A DNA stretch of 64,000 nucleotides from contig NZ_CP031217.1 of NCBI RefSeq assembly GCF_003346815.1, positions 62,001 through 126,000 of the forward strand, in the 5' to 3' direction. This document shows positions 17,326-26,799 of the stretch, one piece after another. The notes under the pieces were generated by a model. It worked only from the letters and a program-made list of their open reading frames with translations. It was not told the origin of the DNA and ran no database searches. A program made the position numbers and the translations under genes. The DNA is from Halarcobacter bivalviorum. GTDB taxonomy: Bacteria > Campylobacterota > Campylobacteria > Campylobacterales > Arcobacteraceae. How positions within the stretch are numbered: the stretch's first letter is position 1; each line of letters starts with the position of its first letter.

Positions 17326-18396
17326 ATGAATATGTTTGGTAAACCAACTAAACTTATTGCAGCGGCAGCACTTATCGCGGGGTTAAGTACTCAAGCTTTA
17401 GCAGAAAAAGTATATAAATGGAAACTGGCTACTACATGGGGGCCAACACTACATCCATTTATTGATGCACCAACAAACATGGCAAAAATGGTTGAAGAGA
17501 TGTCTGATGGAAGATTAATCATCAGAGTAGATGCTTCAAATAAACATAAATCTGCTTTAGGTATTTTAGATATGGTAAAGGGTGGTCAATATGACATGGG
17601 TCACTCAGCATCATATTACTGGAAAGGTAAAGATATTAATACTTTACCATTTAGTACAATGCCTTTTGGTATGACTACACCTGAACAATATGCATGGTTC
17701 TATCACGGTGGTGGTATGGATTTAATGAAAAGAGTATACAAAAAACATAAAGTATTATCTTTCCCTGGTGGAAGTTCAGGAAATCAAATGGGTGGTTGGT
17801 TTAGAAAAGAGATCAACACTGTAGATGACCTAAAAGGTCTTAAAATGAGAATTCCAGGTTTTGCTGGTGAAGTTATGGCAAAATTAGGACTTACTGTTAC
17901 TAATATTGCTCCAGGTGAATTATATACTTCTTTAGAAAGAGGTACAATTGATGCACTAGAGTGGGTTGGGCCTGGTATGGATATCAACATGGGATTCAAT
18001 AAAATTGCTCCTTATTATTATACTGGTTGGCATGAGCCAGGATTAGATTTACAATTTTTAGTAAATGAGAAAAAATTTAATAGGTTACCAAAAGACTTAC
18101 AACAAATTTTAATTACTGCAATGAGAGCTAGTGCTTATGATATGTATATTCAAAACTATCACATGAGTTCTGAAGCTTGGGCAAAAATTGAAAAAGAGTA
18201 TCCAAATATTAAAATTAAAACTTTCCCTAAAGAAGTTATGGATGCTATGAAAAAAGCAAATACTGAGTTAAGAGAAGAGATGACTAAAGGTCAACCAATG
18301 TTAAAAGAGATTTTAGACTCTCAAGAAGCTTACCAAAAGAAAGTTAGAGAGTGGACAAAAATGTCTGACTACATTTACTTAAAAGATAACTTATAA
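17326..18396 (+). CDS. TRAP transporter solute-binding protein, DctP family
   Basis: The 356-residue periplasmic binding protein has a cleavable Sec signal (cut after ALA near residue 26) rather than a lipobox. The body carries TTWGPTLHPF, the Arg-containing LKMRIPGFAGE that normally contacts the substrate carboxylate, and GTIDALEWVGP. It belongs to the TRAP branch that includes calcium-lactate and mannitol/chloroaromatic binding proteins. With DctQ and DctM downstream and Lut genes upstream, a role in lactate or similar acid uptake is likely. A hairpin after the stop may keep its mRNA level above that of the permease. AAAGGAG precedes the ATG. Confidence 0.93.
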   Translation: MNMFGKPTKLIAAAALIAGLSTQALAEKVYKWKLATTWGPTLHPFIDAPTNMAKMVEEMSDGRLIIRVDASNKHKSALGILDMVKGGQYDMGHSASYYWKGKDINTLPFSTMPFGMTTPEQYAWFYHGGGMDLMKRVYKKHKVLSFPGGSSGNQMGGWFRKEINTVDDLKGLKMRIPGFAGEVMAKLGLTVTNIAPGELYTSLERGTIDALEWVGPGMDINMGFNKIAPYYYTGWHEPGLDLQFLVNEKKFNRLPKDLQQILITAMRASAYDMYIQNYHMSSEAWAKIEKEYPNIKIKTFPKEVMDAMKKANTELREEMTKGQPMLKEILDSQEAYQKKVREWTKMSDYIYLKDNL

Positions 18397-18415
18397 TATT
18401 GTCTACATATTTAGG

Positions 18416-18434
18416 AATCCCCTCTAAGGGGATT
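18416..18434 (+). terminator. Hairpin between dctP and dctQ (partial terminator or mRNA stabiliser)
   Basis: AATCCCCT and AGGGGATT form a perfect 8-bp stem with loop CTA, 20 bases after the solute-binding gene. There is no T-tract, so read-through into the permease genes is expected. Such hairpins protect the upstream message from 3' decay and give an excess of binding protein over permease. Confidence 0.6.
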
Positions 18435-18513
18435 TCATATATAATAAGTAACATAAACATAGAACAATGAGATATTTTTATCTTACTTATTTGAACACAC
18501 CCAAAGGATTTTT

Positions 18514-19140
18514 ATGTTGTTAAAATTGGAAAAAGGGTTCAATAAATTTGCAGATTTTATTGGATTTATAACAGCAGTAGCTATGGTTCTAATGATTTTA
18601 AATGTATTTTATGATGTAGTTATGAGATACTTTTTTAAATCAGGAAGTATTGCTATGCAAGAGATGGAATGGCATCTATTTTCAGTAATTATACTTCTTG
18701 GTATTGCATATACATTAAAAGAAGATGGTCATGTTAGAGTTGACTTAGTTTATGATAGATTTAGTCCAAAAAGAAAGGCTTTAATTAATATGGTAGGGTC
18801 AGTAATATTTATTCTACCAATTGCTCTTTTAGTAGGACTTAGCTCAATTAATAATGCTTATGAAGCATATCTTTCGATGGAACAAAGTGGCGATCCAGGA
18901 GGACTTCCTTATAGATGGATTGTAAAAGCACTTATACCTTTATCATTTTTCTTACTAATTATCACAACTATTGGATTTTTTATTAGAAATCTAAATATTT
19001 ACAAAGGTTTACATCCAATGGAGGAGTATAACTTAAAAGGTGAAATTGAAAATCTAAAATGCGATTTAAGTGAGAAAAAACATCACGTAGTAGATATAGA
19101 CCCTTATGCAAATGAGGATAAAAAAGGAGAAACAAAATGA
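18514..19140 (+). CDS. TRAP transporter small permease, DctQ family
   Basis: A 208-residue membrane protein with four predicted helices. It contains the DctQ hallmarks: an amphipathic start, the stretch DVVMRYFF after helix 1, and EMEWHLFSVIILLGIAYTLKEDGHVRVD between helices. The C-terminal 40 residues are a charged cytoplasmic tail. It forms the small subunit of the sodium-driven TRAP transporter with the DctM gene, overlapping it by 4 bases (ATGA). Ribosome site AAAGGA precedes the ATG. Confidence 0.92.
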   Translation: MLLKLEKGFNKFADFIGFITAVAMVLMILNVFYDVVMRYFFKSGSIAMQEMEWHLFSVIILLGIAYTLKEDGHVRVDLVYDRFSPKRKALINMVGSVIFILPIALLVGLSSINNAYEAYLSMEQSGDPGGLPYRWIVKALIPLSFFLLIITTIGFFIRNLNIYKGLHPMEEYNLKGEIENLKCDLSEKKHHVVDIDPYANEDKKGETK

Positions 19141-20510
19141 TTGGTATAGTAATGTTCTTTACTGCATTGTTTATGCTAATCATTGGATTTCCAGTAGCAT
19201 TTACTTTTGCAGCAGTTTCAGTATTTTTTGGGATTTTTGCAGGTTTTGTAGAAATTTTCTCTTATGCAGAAGAGGGTACTGCTTTAACTCAACTTCTAGC
19301 TTCAGGATGGGCTGAAGGTATTGCAATGTTTGATTATATGCCTTTTAGAATCTACTCTATTCAGCAAAGTACTATTTTAATGGCAATTCCAATGTTTATT
19401 TTTATGGGAATTGTTTTACAAAAAACTGGACTTGCTGAAAAACTTTTAGAATCAATGGGCTTCTTATTTGGAGAGATTAGAGGTGGGGTTGCAATTTCAA
19501 CTGTATTAGTTGGTACATTATTAGCAGCTTCTACAGGTGTTGTTGGTGCTTCAGTTGTAGCAATGGGAGTTATCTCACTTCCTGTAATGCTTAAGTATAA
19601 ATATAATACTGAACTTGCAACGGGAACTATCTGTGCTTCTGGTACTTTAGGGCAAATTATTCCTCCTTCAATTGTTTTAATTATTTTAGGGGATGTTTTC
19701 CAAGTTCCAGTTGGAGACCTATTCTCATCAGCAGTTGGACCGGGTCTTGCTTTAGTTGGTGCTTATATTCTATTTATTTTAGCAGTATCATTTATTAGAA
19801 AAGATATGGCTCCTGCAATTCCAGCAGATCCAAGTAGAGGAAATAAAAAGAAACAAGTTATTAGAGCTTTAATTGATATTATTCCTTCTTTAACACTAAT
19901 TATCTTAGTTCTTGGTTCTATTTTTGAAGGTATCGCAACACCAACAGAATCAGCAGCAGTTGGATGTGTTGGTGCTATTGGTTTATCACTTTTATATAGA
20001 ACATTTACTGTGGGAATGGTAAAAGAAGCAGCTTTAGAGTCAGTTAAAATTACATCAATGGTATTTGGTATCTTAATTGGTGCAACAGCATTCTCGATGG
20101 TATTTTCATATACTGGTGGAGAAGAGGTTGTTGAGCATGCAATGACAAGTTTACCAGGTGATGATAAATGGGGATTTGTAATCTTTACAATGTTAGCAAT
20201 CTTAATTTTAGGATTCTTTATTGACTTTATTGAGATTTCATATATTATTGTTCCTATTTTAATTCCAGTTGCTGAGACTTTAGGAATTAACCCTGTATGG
20301 TTTGCGATTTTAATTGCAATGAATTTACAGACTTCATTCTTAACTCCTCCATTTGGTTTCTCCCTTTTCTATCTAAAAGGATGTGCACCAGCTGGTGTTA
20401 CAACTGCTCAGATATATAGAGGAGTATTGCCATTTATTGTCATCCAAATAATCGTATTAGGAATTGTAGCCTTCTACCCAGAAATATTTGGAATGTCTGC
20501 AGATATATAG
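19137..20510 (+). CDS. TRAP transporter large permease, DctM family
   Basis: The 457-residue protein has about twelve membrane helices and the DctM features GTLGQIIPPSIVLIILGD near residue 175 and TPPFGFSLFYLKG near 415, which form the two hairpin clamps of the transport domain. It completes the DctPQM system. The start overlaps the dctQ stop. A small 37-codon reading frame follows after 28 bases, then the FAD/Fe-S dehydrogenase, suggesting one transport-and-oxidation unit. Confidence 0.95.
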   Translation: MIGIVMFFTALFMLIIGFPVAFTFAAVSVFFGIFAGFVEIFSYAEEGTALTQLLASGWAEGIAMFDYMPFRIYSIQQSTILMAIPMFIFMGIVLQKTGLAEKLLESMGFLFGEIRGGVAISTVLVGTLLAASTGVVGASVVAMGVISLPVMLKYKYNTELATGTICASGTLGQIIPPSIVLIILGDVFQVPVGDLFSSAVGPGLALVGAYILFILAVSFIRKDMAPAIPADPSRGNKKKQVIRALIDIIPSLTLIILVLGSIFEGIATPTESAAVGCVGAIGLSLLYRTFTVGMVKEAALESVKITSMVFGILIGATAFSMVFSYTGGEEVVEHAMTSLPGDDKWGFVIFTMLAILILGFFIDFIEISYIIVPILIPVAETLGINPVWFAILIAMNLQTSFLTPPFGFSLFYLKGCAPAGVTTAQIYRGVLPFIVIQIIVLGIVAFYPEIFGMSADI

Positions 20511-20538
20511 TATAATGCTATAAAAAAAGGAGTACATT

Positions 20539-20652
20539 ATGTCTATGATTTTAAAGCTTAGTTCAAATATAGTTTTTAAAATAAAAGATAGGATGTACTC
20601 TTTTATAGATGATCCTCAACAAAGAATATACACAGTACCACGCCTTGAATAG
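20539..20652 (+). CDS. Small ORF (37 aa) between TRAP permease and dehydrogenase
   Basis: This frame, starting MSMILKLSSN and ending YTVPRLE, is preceded by AAAAAAAGGAG at the ideal distance, one of the best ribosome sites in the region. It has amphipathic sequence, no signal peptide and no cysteine. It sits between dctM and the dehydrogenase in the same direction. It may be a real small protein or a leader frame that couples translation. I do not recognise it. Confidence 0.5.
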   Translation: MSMILKLSSNIVFKIKDRMYSFIDDPQQRIYTVPRLE

Positions 20653-20696
20653 CATCTCTTTATAAATTAATAACCAAAAATTTATAAGGATAAAAC

Positions 20697-23534
20697 ATGT
20701 TAGAGGGAAAATATCAAGATTTTTACGATGAAGTATCAAAAATAATTGATACAAAAAATTTATTTACAGATAAGTTGCATACTTTAGCCTATGGAACAGA
20801 TGCATCTTTTTATAGGCTAATTCCAAAAATAGTAATCAAAACAGATAATGCAAAAGAAGTAGAAGAGATTTTAAAACTATCTAATGCCATGGAATTAAGT
20901 GTAACTTTTAGAGCTGCTGGTACTTCACTTTCTGGTCAAGCAATTAGTGATTCTATTTTAATAGTTACGTCAAGAAATTTTAGGGACTTTAGAATTTCTG
21001 AAGATAAAAGTACAATCTCATTACAACCAGCCCTTACAGGTCAAGAAGTAAATAATTTACTTGCTCCATATGGAAAAAAAATAGGACCAGACCCAGCAAG
21101 TATAAATGCTGCTATGATTGGTGGAATTGCTGCAAATAATGCCTCTGGTATGTGTTGTGGAATTTCTCAAAACTCATACAAGACTTTAAAGTCTATGAAA
21201 CTAATCTTTGCCGATGGTACAAAACTTGATACAGCAGATGAAGAGTCTAAAAAAGCTTTTAGAATTTCTCATAAAGAGTTCTTAGAAGGTTTAGAAAATA
21301 TTGCAAAAGAGACAAAAGCAGATAAAGAGTTAGCAGCTTTAATTGAAAAGAAATTTAAAATTAAAAATACATGTGGTTACTCAATAAATGCTCTTATTGA
21401 TTTTGATGATGTTTTTGAAGTTTTACAACATTTAATTATTGGAAGTGAAGGAACTTTAGCCTTTATTGAAGAGATTACTTATGAGACAGTTGAAGATTTA
21501 AAAGATAAAGCTAGTGCTTTAATTTATTTTAAAGACGTAAAAGAAGCCTGTACAGCGGTTACTAAAATAAAATTAGCAAGAGAAGCAAAAACTATTACTG
21601 TTGATGCGGTTGAACTTATGGATAGAGCAGGATTAGCAAGTATTGAAAATGACCCTGCAATGCCAGAGTATATTAAAGATTTTGATGAAAATGTAACGGC
21701 ACTTTTAATTGAAACAAGAGCAATAAATGATGAAACTTTAGATACTCAAATCAAAGAACTTGAAGAGTTACTTGAAGAGTTTGAAGTTGTAAGAGATATC
21801 TATTTTACAAAAGATGTTGCAGAATATACTCTTTATTGGAAAATTAGAAAAGGACTATTCCCCGCAGTTGGTGCTGTAAGAGAAGTAGGAACAACTGTTA
21901 TTATTGAAGATGTTGCTTATCCTATTGAAGTATTAGCCGAAGCTACTTTAGAACTACAAGCTCTGTTTAAAAAGCATGGATATAGTGAAGCCTTAATTTT
22001 TGGACATGCTTTAGAAGGAAACTTCCACTTCGTATTTACTCAAGACTTTTCAATTGAAAGTGAAGTGAAAAGATATGATGAATTTATGAATGATGTAGTT
22101 TCTTCTGTTGCAGTAAAATATCAAGGAAGTTTAAAAGCTGAACATGGTACGGGTAGAAATATGGCTGCATTTATTGAAGTAGAGTGGGGGAAAACTGCTT
22201 ATTCAATGATGAAAAGAATCAAAGAAGTATTTGATCCTAAAGGTTTATTAAATCCTGGTGTTATCATAAATGATGATGCAGAAGCACACCTTAAGAATTT
22301 AAAAGCAATGCCTGCAACAAATGAAATAGTTGACACTTGTATTGAGTGTGGTTTCTGTGAACCTACTTGTCCTTCAAATGATATTACTTTAACTCCAAGA
22401 CAAAGAATTGTTATAAATAGAGAGATTTCAAAACTTGAAAGAGAAGGAAATCTTGAAGAAGCAAAAGAGTATAAAGAGCTTTATCAATATGATGGAATAG
22501 AGACTTGTGCAACTTGTTCTTTATGTTCAACAGCATGTCCAGTTAAGATTGATACAGGAAATTTAACAAAACATTTAAGAACAGAGCAAATTACTCCAAG
22601 TGCAGATAAAATAGCCTCTTTTGTGGCTAATAACTTTTCAACAACTCTAAAAGGGATGAAAGTTGGATTAAGTGGTGCAAATTTAATGCATAAGCTTTTA
22701 GGAACACCAAGTATGAGAAGCTTTACTTCTTCTATGAGAAGTCTAAGTAAAGATAATCTTCCACAATGGAGTGCAAGTCTTCCACGAGCAACTACTATTG
22801 ATACACACTTTGAACAAAAATTAGATAGTAAAAAAGTTGTATATTTTCCTTCTTGTATTAATAGAACAATGGGAAGAGATAGTAAAACTACAGTAGAAGA
22901 AGAGTTATTTGATGTAACAGTAAAATTACTACAAAAAGCTGGTTACCAAATTCTATTTCCAGAGAATTTAGATAATTTATGTTGTGGAATGCCTTTCTCT
23001 TCAAAAGGTTTTAAAAAGCAAGCTGAACAAAAATCAAATGAGTTGGAACATGCTTTACAAGAGATTAGTCATTTTGGGGAATATCCAATCCTTTGTGATA
23101 CAAGTCCTTGTACTAAAAAAATGCTTGAGAGTTTTAATAGTAAAATGAAACTATATGAACCAATTGAGTTTACTCTTGAAGTATTAAAAGATAATTTAGA
23201 GTTTAATCAAATAGATGAGCCAATTACTATTCATACAACTTGTTCTTCAAGAAAAATGGGCTTACATGAGAAGTTTATAGAACTAGCAAAAATGTGTTCT
23301 ACTAAAGTAATAGTTCCTGAGAATGTAAAATGTTGTGGATTTGCAGGAGATAGAGGATTTAATTTTCCTGAATTAAATACTTCGGCTCTTAGATTCTTAA
23401 AAGAGGATGTAAAAGAAGCAAAATATGCTTTCTCTACTTCTAAGACTTGTGAAATAGGCTTAAGTGAGACATCGGGACTTGATTATAATTCAATTTTCTA
23501 TTTAATTGATAAGTGTACAACAACAAAAAAATAG
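20697..23534 (+). CDS. FAD-binding and Fe-S dehydrogenase, D-lactate dehydrogenase type
   Basis: A 945-residue fusion of a GlcD-like flavoprotein and a GlcF-like iron-sulfur protein. Residues about 35-270 form the PCMH-type FAD domain (FRAAGTSLSGQ), about 270-510 the FAD-linked oxidase C domain (EHGTGRNM). Two ferredoxin clusters follow: CIECGFCEPTCP near 546 and CATCSLCSTACP near 603. Two CCG domains end the protein (CCGMPF near 761, CCGFAGDRGF near 878). Such quinone-linked enzymes oxidise D-lactate or related 2-hydroxy acids. Position after the TRAP operon and the nearby LutABC support D-lactate; glycolate or 2-hydroxyglutarate remain possible. Ribosome site AAGGA precedes the ATG. Confidence 0.9.
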   Translation: MLEGKYQDFYDEVSKIIDTKNLFTDKLHTLAYGTDASFYRLIPKIVIKTDNAKEVEEILKLSNAMELSVTFRAAGTSLSGQAISDSILIVTSRNFRDFRISEDKSTISLQPALTGQEVNNLLAPYGKKIGPDPASINAAMIGGIAANNASGMCCGISQNSYKTLKSMKLIFADGTKLDTADEESKKAFRISHKEFLEGLENIAKETKADKELAALIEKKFKIKNTCGYSINALIDFDDVFEVLQHLIIGSEGTLAFIEEITYETVEDLKDKASALIYFKDVKEACTAVTKIKLAREAKTITVDAVELMDRAGLASIENDPAMPEYIKDFDENVTALLIETRAINDETLDTQIKELEELLEEFEVVRDIYFTKDVAEYTLYWKIRKGLFPAVGAVREVGTTVIIEDVAYPIEVLAEATLELQALFKKHGYSEALIFGHALEGNFHFVFTQDFSIESEVKRYDEFMNDVVSSVAVKYQGSLKAEHGTGRNMAAFIEVEWGKTAYSMMKRIKEVFDPKGLLNPGVIINDDAEAHLKNLKAMPATNEIVDTCIECGFCEPTCPSNDITLTPRQRIVINREISKLEREGNLEEAKEYKELYQYDGIETCATCSLCSTACPVKIDTGNLTKHLRTEQITPSADKIASFVANNFSTTLKGMKVGLSGANLMHKLLGTPSMRSFTSSMRSLSKDNLPQWSASLPRATTIDTHFEQKLDSKKVVYFPSCINRTMGRDSKTTVEEELFDVTVKLLQKAGYQILFPENLDNLCCGMPFSSKGFKKQAEQKSNELEHALQEISHFGEYPILCDTSPCTKKMLESFNSKMKLYEPIEFTLEVLKDNLEFNQIDEPITIHTTCSSRKMGLHEKFIELAKMCSTKVIVPENVKCCGFAGDRGFNFPELNTSALRFLKEDVKEAKYAFSTSKTCEIGLSETSGLDYNSIFYLIDKCTTTKK

Positions 23535-23550
23535 ATAATCTTTTTAGCCA

Positions 23551-23592
23551 AAACAGATATTTACTATTTATTTGGTAAAATATCTGTTTTTA
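23551..23592 (+). terminator. Intrinsic terminator after the dehydrogenase
   Basis: AAAACAGATATTTAC pairs with GTAAAATATCTGTTTT (one bulge) around an AT-rich loop, ending in a T run. It closes the lactate island. Confidence 0.75.
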
Positions 23593-23630
23593 TATCAAAT
23601 ATAAGTTTGATAGTTACAAAAAGGATTAAA

Positions 23631-24458
23631 ATGATGACTAAACTACTTCTTGTTTTCTTAACGCTAACTACAATGTCTTTTGCACAATTAGTTGATGCAA
23701 TTGCTCTAACTGTAAATGACCAACCAATTACTCTTTATGATATTGAAAAGAGGAAAGTTGAAGCTAATCTTCCAAGAGATAAAGCTGTAGCACAACTTAT
23801 TGATGAGGTTCTATTCGAACAATTAGTTGAGGAACACAATATTACAGCAGATATTTTTGATGTAAATAATTATTTAGAAAAAATTGCAGCTTCAAATGGA
23901 ATGGATTTATATACTTTTAAATCTATCGTTAAACAAAAGTATCAAGATTATAGTGCTTATGAAGAGCAAACTAGACAAATGATTATTAGACAAAAACTTA
24001 CAGATAAACTTGTAAGAGGGAATATTAAAATTGCTACAGAAGATGATTTAAAAATCTATTATGAAAATAATAAGAATCTATTTAGTACAGCTTCTACTGT
24101 AAGAGCAGTTCAATACTCTTCACCTAGTAATGAAGCTTTACAAAAAGCGATTAGAAATCCAATGGAAAATGTAAAAGATGTTAAAAAAGCTAATATTGAA
24201 TTAAATCAAGCTAATTTAAATCCTCAATTAAGATATATTTTAAATGAGACAAAAGTTAATCAATTTACTCCTGTTTTTACATCAAATAAGCAATATGTTT
24301 CTTTATTAATTTCTGAAAAAGGGAATTCTCAAACACTTGCTTTTGAAGATGTGAAAGATAGAATATTTAACATGATTATGCAAGATAGAGAAAAGAAATA
24401 TTTAAAAGACTATTTTGAAAAATTAAAACTATCTGCAGATATTAAAATAGTAAGATAA
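23631..24458 (+). CDS. Periplasmic SurA/parvulin-like peptidyl-prolyl isomerase
   Basis: The protein has a Sec signal (MMTKLLLVFLTLTTMSFA) and a helical chaperone domain beginning LVDAIALTVNDQPITLYDIEKRK, which is the SurA N-terminal pattern. A reduced C-terminal parvulin-like segment follows. It probably helps outer-membrane proteins fold in the periplasm. I start it at 23631 (275 residues) because AAAAGGATTAAA precedes that ATG; an in-frame ATG at 23607 would put the signal peptide eight residues inside. The gene lies 10 bases before gatB. Confidence 0.85.
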   Translation: MMTKLLLVFLTLTTMSFAQLVDAIALTVNDQPITLYDIEKRKVEANLPRDKAVAQLIDEVLFEQLVEEHNITADIFDVNNYLEKIAASNGMDLYTFKSIVKQKYQDYSAYEEQTRQMIIRQKLTDKLVRGNIKIATEDDLKIYYENNKNLFSTASTVRAVQYSSPSNEALQKAIRNPMENVKDVKKANIELNQANLNPQLRYILNETKVNQFTPVFTSNKQYVSLLISEKGNSQTLAFEDVKDRIFNMIMQDREKKYLKDYFEKLKLSADIKIVR

Positions 24459-24468
24459 AAGGAAATAG

Positions 24469-25896
24469 ATGTTTGAAGTAATTATTGGATTAGAAGTACA
24501 TGCCCAATTAAATACGAATAGTAAACTGTTTTGTTCTTGTGCAACAAGTTTTGGTGAAGAACCAAATACAAATGTATGTCCAACTTGTTTAGGACTTCCT
24601 GGTGCACTACCAGTTTTAAATAAAGAAGCAGTACATAAAGCAATTATGTTAGGTACTGCTTTAAAATCAAAGATTAATAAAAAATCAATCTTTAATAGAA
24701 AAAATTACTTCTATCCAGATTTACCAAATGGATACCAAATCTCTCAATTTGAAGTTCCTGTTGTAGGACTTGGAGAGTTAATAATTGATTTTGAAGATGG
24801 TAGCTCTAAAAAAATTGGTGTAACAAGAGCTCACTTAGAGAATGATGCTGGAAAAAATATTCATGCGGGAAATGTTTCTCATGTAGATTTAAACCGAGCA
24901 GGAACACCTCTTCTTGAGATTGTTTCTGAACCAGATATGAGAAGTGCAGAAGAGGCAATTTTATATCTTAAAAAACTTCACTCAATTGTTAGATACCTTG
25001 GAATCTCTGACGCTAATATGCAAGAGGGTTCTTTTAGATGTGATGTTAACGTATCTATTAGACCAAAGGGTGATGAAAAACTATATACTAGATGTGAAAT
25101 TAAAAATATGAACTCATTTAAGTTCATTGAAAAAGCAATTAAGTATGAAGTAAATAGACAAATTGAAGCGTGGGAAGATGGTGTTTATGAGCAAGAAGTT
25201 GTTCAAGAAACAAGACTTTTTGACCCAGAAAAAGGTGAGACAAGATCTATGAGAGGTAAAGAAGATGCTGCTGATTATAGATATTTCCCAGACCCAGACC
25301 TTTTACCAGTTGTTATCACTGATGAAATGATGGAAAAATATTCACAGATTCCAGAATTACCAGATGAGAAAAAAGCAAGATTTGTAAATGATTTTGGAAT
25401 CAAAGAGTATGATGCCTCAGTTATTACAGCTTCTTTAGAAACTGCTAACTTTTTTGATGAGATGATGAAAGAGGGAGTTTCTGGTAAAAATGCTGCTATT
25501 TGGTTAACTGTTGAGTTACCTGCAAGATTAACAGAGGGAATGACTTTAGAGACTTCTCCTGTTGATGCTAAAAAACTAGCAGGAGTTGTAAAAGCAATTG
25601 AGGATGGAACAATCTCTGGTAAAGCTGCAAAAGAGGTACTTGATTTCTTAATGCAAAAACCAGAAATGCAAGTAGATGCTGTAATCGAAGAATTAGGATT
25701 AAAGCAAGTATCTGATGATGGAGCTATTTTAGAAATCATTGATGGAATCTTGAGTGCAAATCAAGATAAAGTTGAAGAGTATAGAAGTGGAAAAGATAAA
25801 TTGTTTGGATTCTTTGTTGGGCAAACAATGAAAGCTTCAAAAGGTAGTGCAAATCCAGCAAAAGTAAATGAACTTTTAAAACAAAGATTAGGGTAA
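24469..25896 (+). CDS. gatB: Aspartyl/glutamyl-tRNA amidotransferase subunit B
   Basis: The 475-residue protein carries the GatB signature: [12 protein letters not shown] at the start, the zinc motif [21 protein letters not shown], and [12 protein letters not shown] near residue 265, plus the C-terminal YqeY-like helical domain. With GatA and GatC it turns Glu-tRNA(Gln) and Asp-tRNA(Asn) into the amidated forms, as needed in Campylobacterota lacking the direct synthetases. The other subunits are encoded elsewhere. AAAGGA precedes the ATG. Confidence 0.97.
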   Translation: MFEVIIGLEVHAQLNTNSKLFCSCATSFGEEPNTNVCPTCLGLPGALPVLNKEAVHKAIMLGTALKSKINKKSIFNRKNYFYPDLPNGYQISQFEVPVVGLGELIIDFEDGSSKKIGVTRAHLENDAGKNIHAGNVSHVDLNRAGTPLLEIVSEPDMRSAEEAILYLKKLHSIVRYLGISDANMQEGSFRCDVNVSIRPKGDEKLYTRCEIKNMNSFKFIEKAIKYEVNRQIEAWEDGVYEQEVVQETRLFDPEKGETRSMRGKEDAADYRYFPDPDLLPVVITDEMMEKYSQIPELPDEKKARFVNDFGIKEYDASVITASLETANFFDEMMKEGVSGKNAAIWLTVELPARLTEGMTLETSPVDAKKLAGVVKAIEDGTISGKAAKEVLDFLMQKPEMQVDAVIEELGLKQVSDDGAILEIIDGILSANQDKVEEYRSGKDKLFGFFVGQTMKASKGSANPAKVNELLKQRLG

Positions 25897-25899
25897 TTT

Positions 25900-26796
25900 A
25901 TGGCTGAAAAATCTATTGCAGTAATTGGGGCAGGTAAATGGGGACAAGCTCTTCATTTTGCTCTTAGTCAAAACCAAAAATGTTTAATAACTTCAAGAAC
26001 AAAAAGAGATATTAAAGACTTTGTAGATTTACAAACTGCCTTAGATTGTGAATATTTAGTTATAGCTATTCCGGCTCAAGAGATAAGAGAATGGTTACAA
26101 GAAAACTTTGTATTTTCAGGTCAAAAAATTCTTGTAGCAGCTAAAGGAATAGAGGCTAGCACAGGTGAATTTTTAAATGAAATCTATGAAGAGTTTGTTC
26201 CAAGTAAAAATATAGGTTTTATTTCAGGACCATCATTTGCAAGTGAAGTAATACAAGCTTTACCTGCAGGAATTGTTATTAATTCAAAATCTAAAAAACT
26301 TTATGAAAAATTTGCTCCAATGTTCCCAAGATTTTTAAAAACTTACTATTCAGATGATGTAGTAGGTGCAGAAATTTGTGGAGCTTATAAAAATGTAATT
26401 GCAATTGCTAGTGGTATTTGTCAAGGTTTAAAACTAGGGAATAATGCTAGAGCTTCACTTATCTCAAGAGGTCTTGTGGAGATGCAAAGATTTGGAAAAG
26501 AGTTTGGAGCTAAAAAAGATAGTTTTTTAGGTCTTAGTGGAGCAGGAGATCTATTTTTAACTGCAAGTAGTGAACTAAGTAGAAACTTTCGAGTAGGACT
26601 AGGACTTGCAGGTGGTAAGAAACTAGAAACTATTTTAGAAGAGCTTGGAGAAGTTGCAGAAGGTGTTAAAACTTCAGAAGCAATTTTTAAGTTATCAAAA
26701 AAATATAAAATCTATACTCCTATTGCAAAAGAGGTAAAACTTATCCTTGATGGTAAAAACCCTCATGATAGTCTTAAGGACTTACTAAGAAGTTAG
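25900..26796 (+). CDS. gpsA: Glycerol-3-phosphate dehydrogenase [NAD(P)+]
   Basis: A 298-residue enzyme with the N-terminal Rossmann motif VIGAGKWGQAL, the conserved AAKGIE and FISGPSFASEV segments, catalytic Lys in GAYKNVIAIASGI and the C-terminal LSGAGDLFLTASSELSRN. It reduces dihydroxyacetone phosphate to sn-glycerol-3-phosphate for phospholipid synthesis. It begins 3 bases after gatB, with its ribosome site inside gatB, so the two are translationally linked. Confidence 0.96.
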   Translation: MAEKSIAVIGAGKWGQALHFALSQNQKCLITSRTKRDIKDFVDLQTALDCEYLVIAIPAQEIREWLQENFVFSGQKILVAAKGIEASTGEFLNEIYEEFVPSKNIGFISGPSFASEVIQALPAGIVINSKSKKLYEKFAPMFPRFLKTYYSDDVVGAEICGAYKNVIAIASGICQGLKLGNNARASLISRGLVEMQRFGKEFGAKKDSFLGLSGAGDLFLTASSELSRNFRVGLGLAGGKKLETILEELGEVAEGVKTSEAIFKLSKKYKIYTPIAKEVKLILDGKNPHDSLKDLLRS

Positions 26797-26799
26797 AAA

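Noticed and set aside
25275-25739. 154-codon frame opposite gatB
   Set aside because: A shadow of gatB codons, without start signals; gatB is complete and conserved here.
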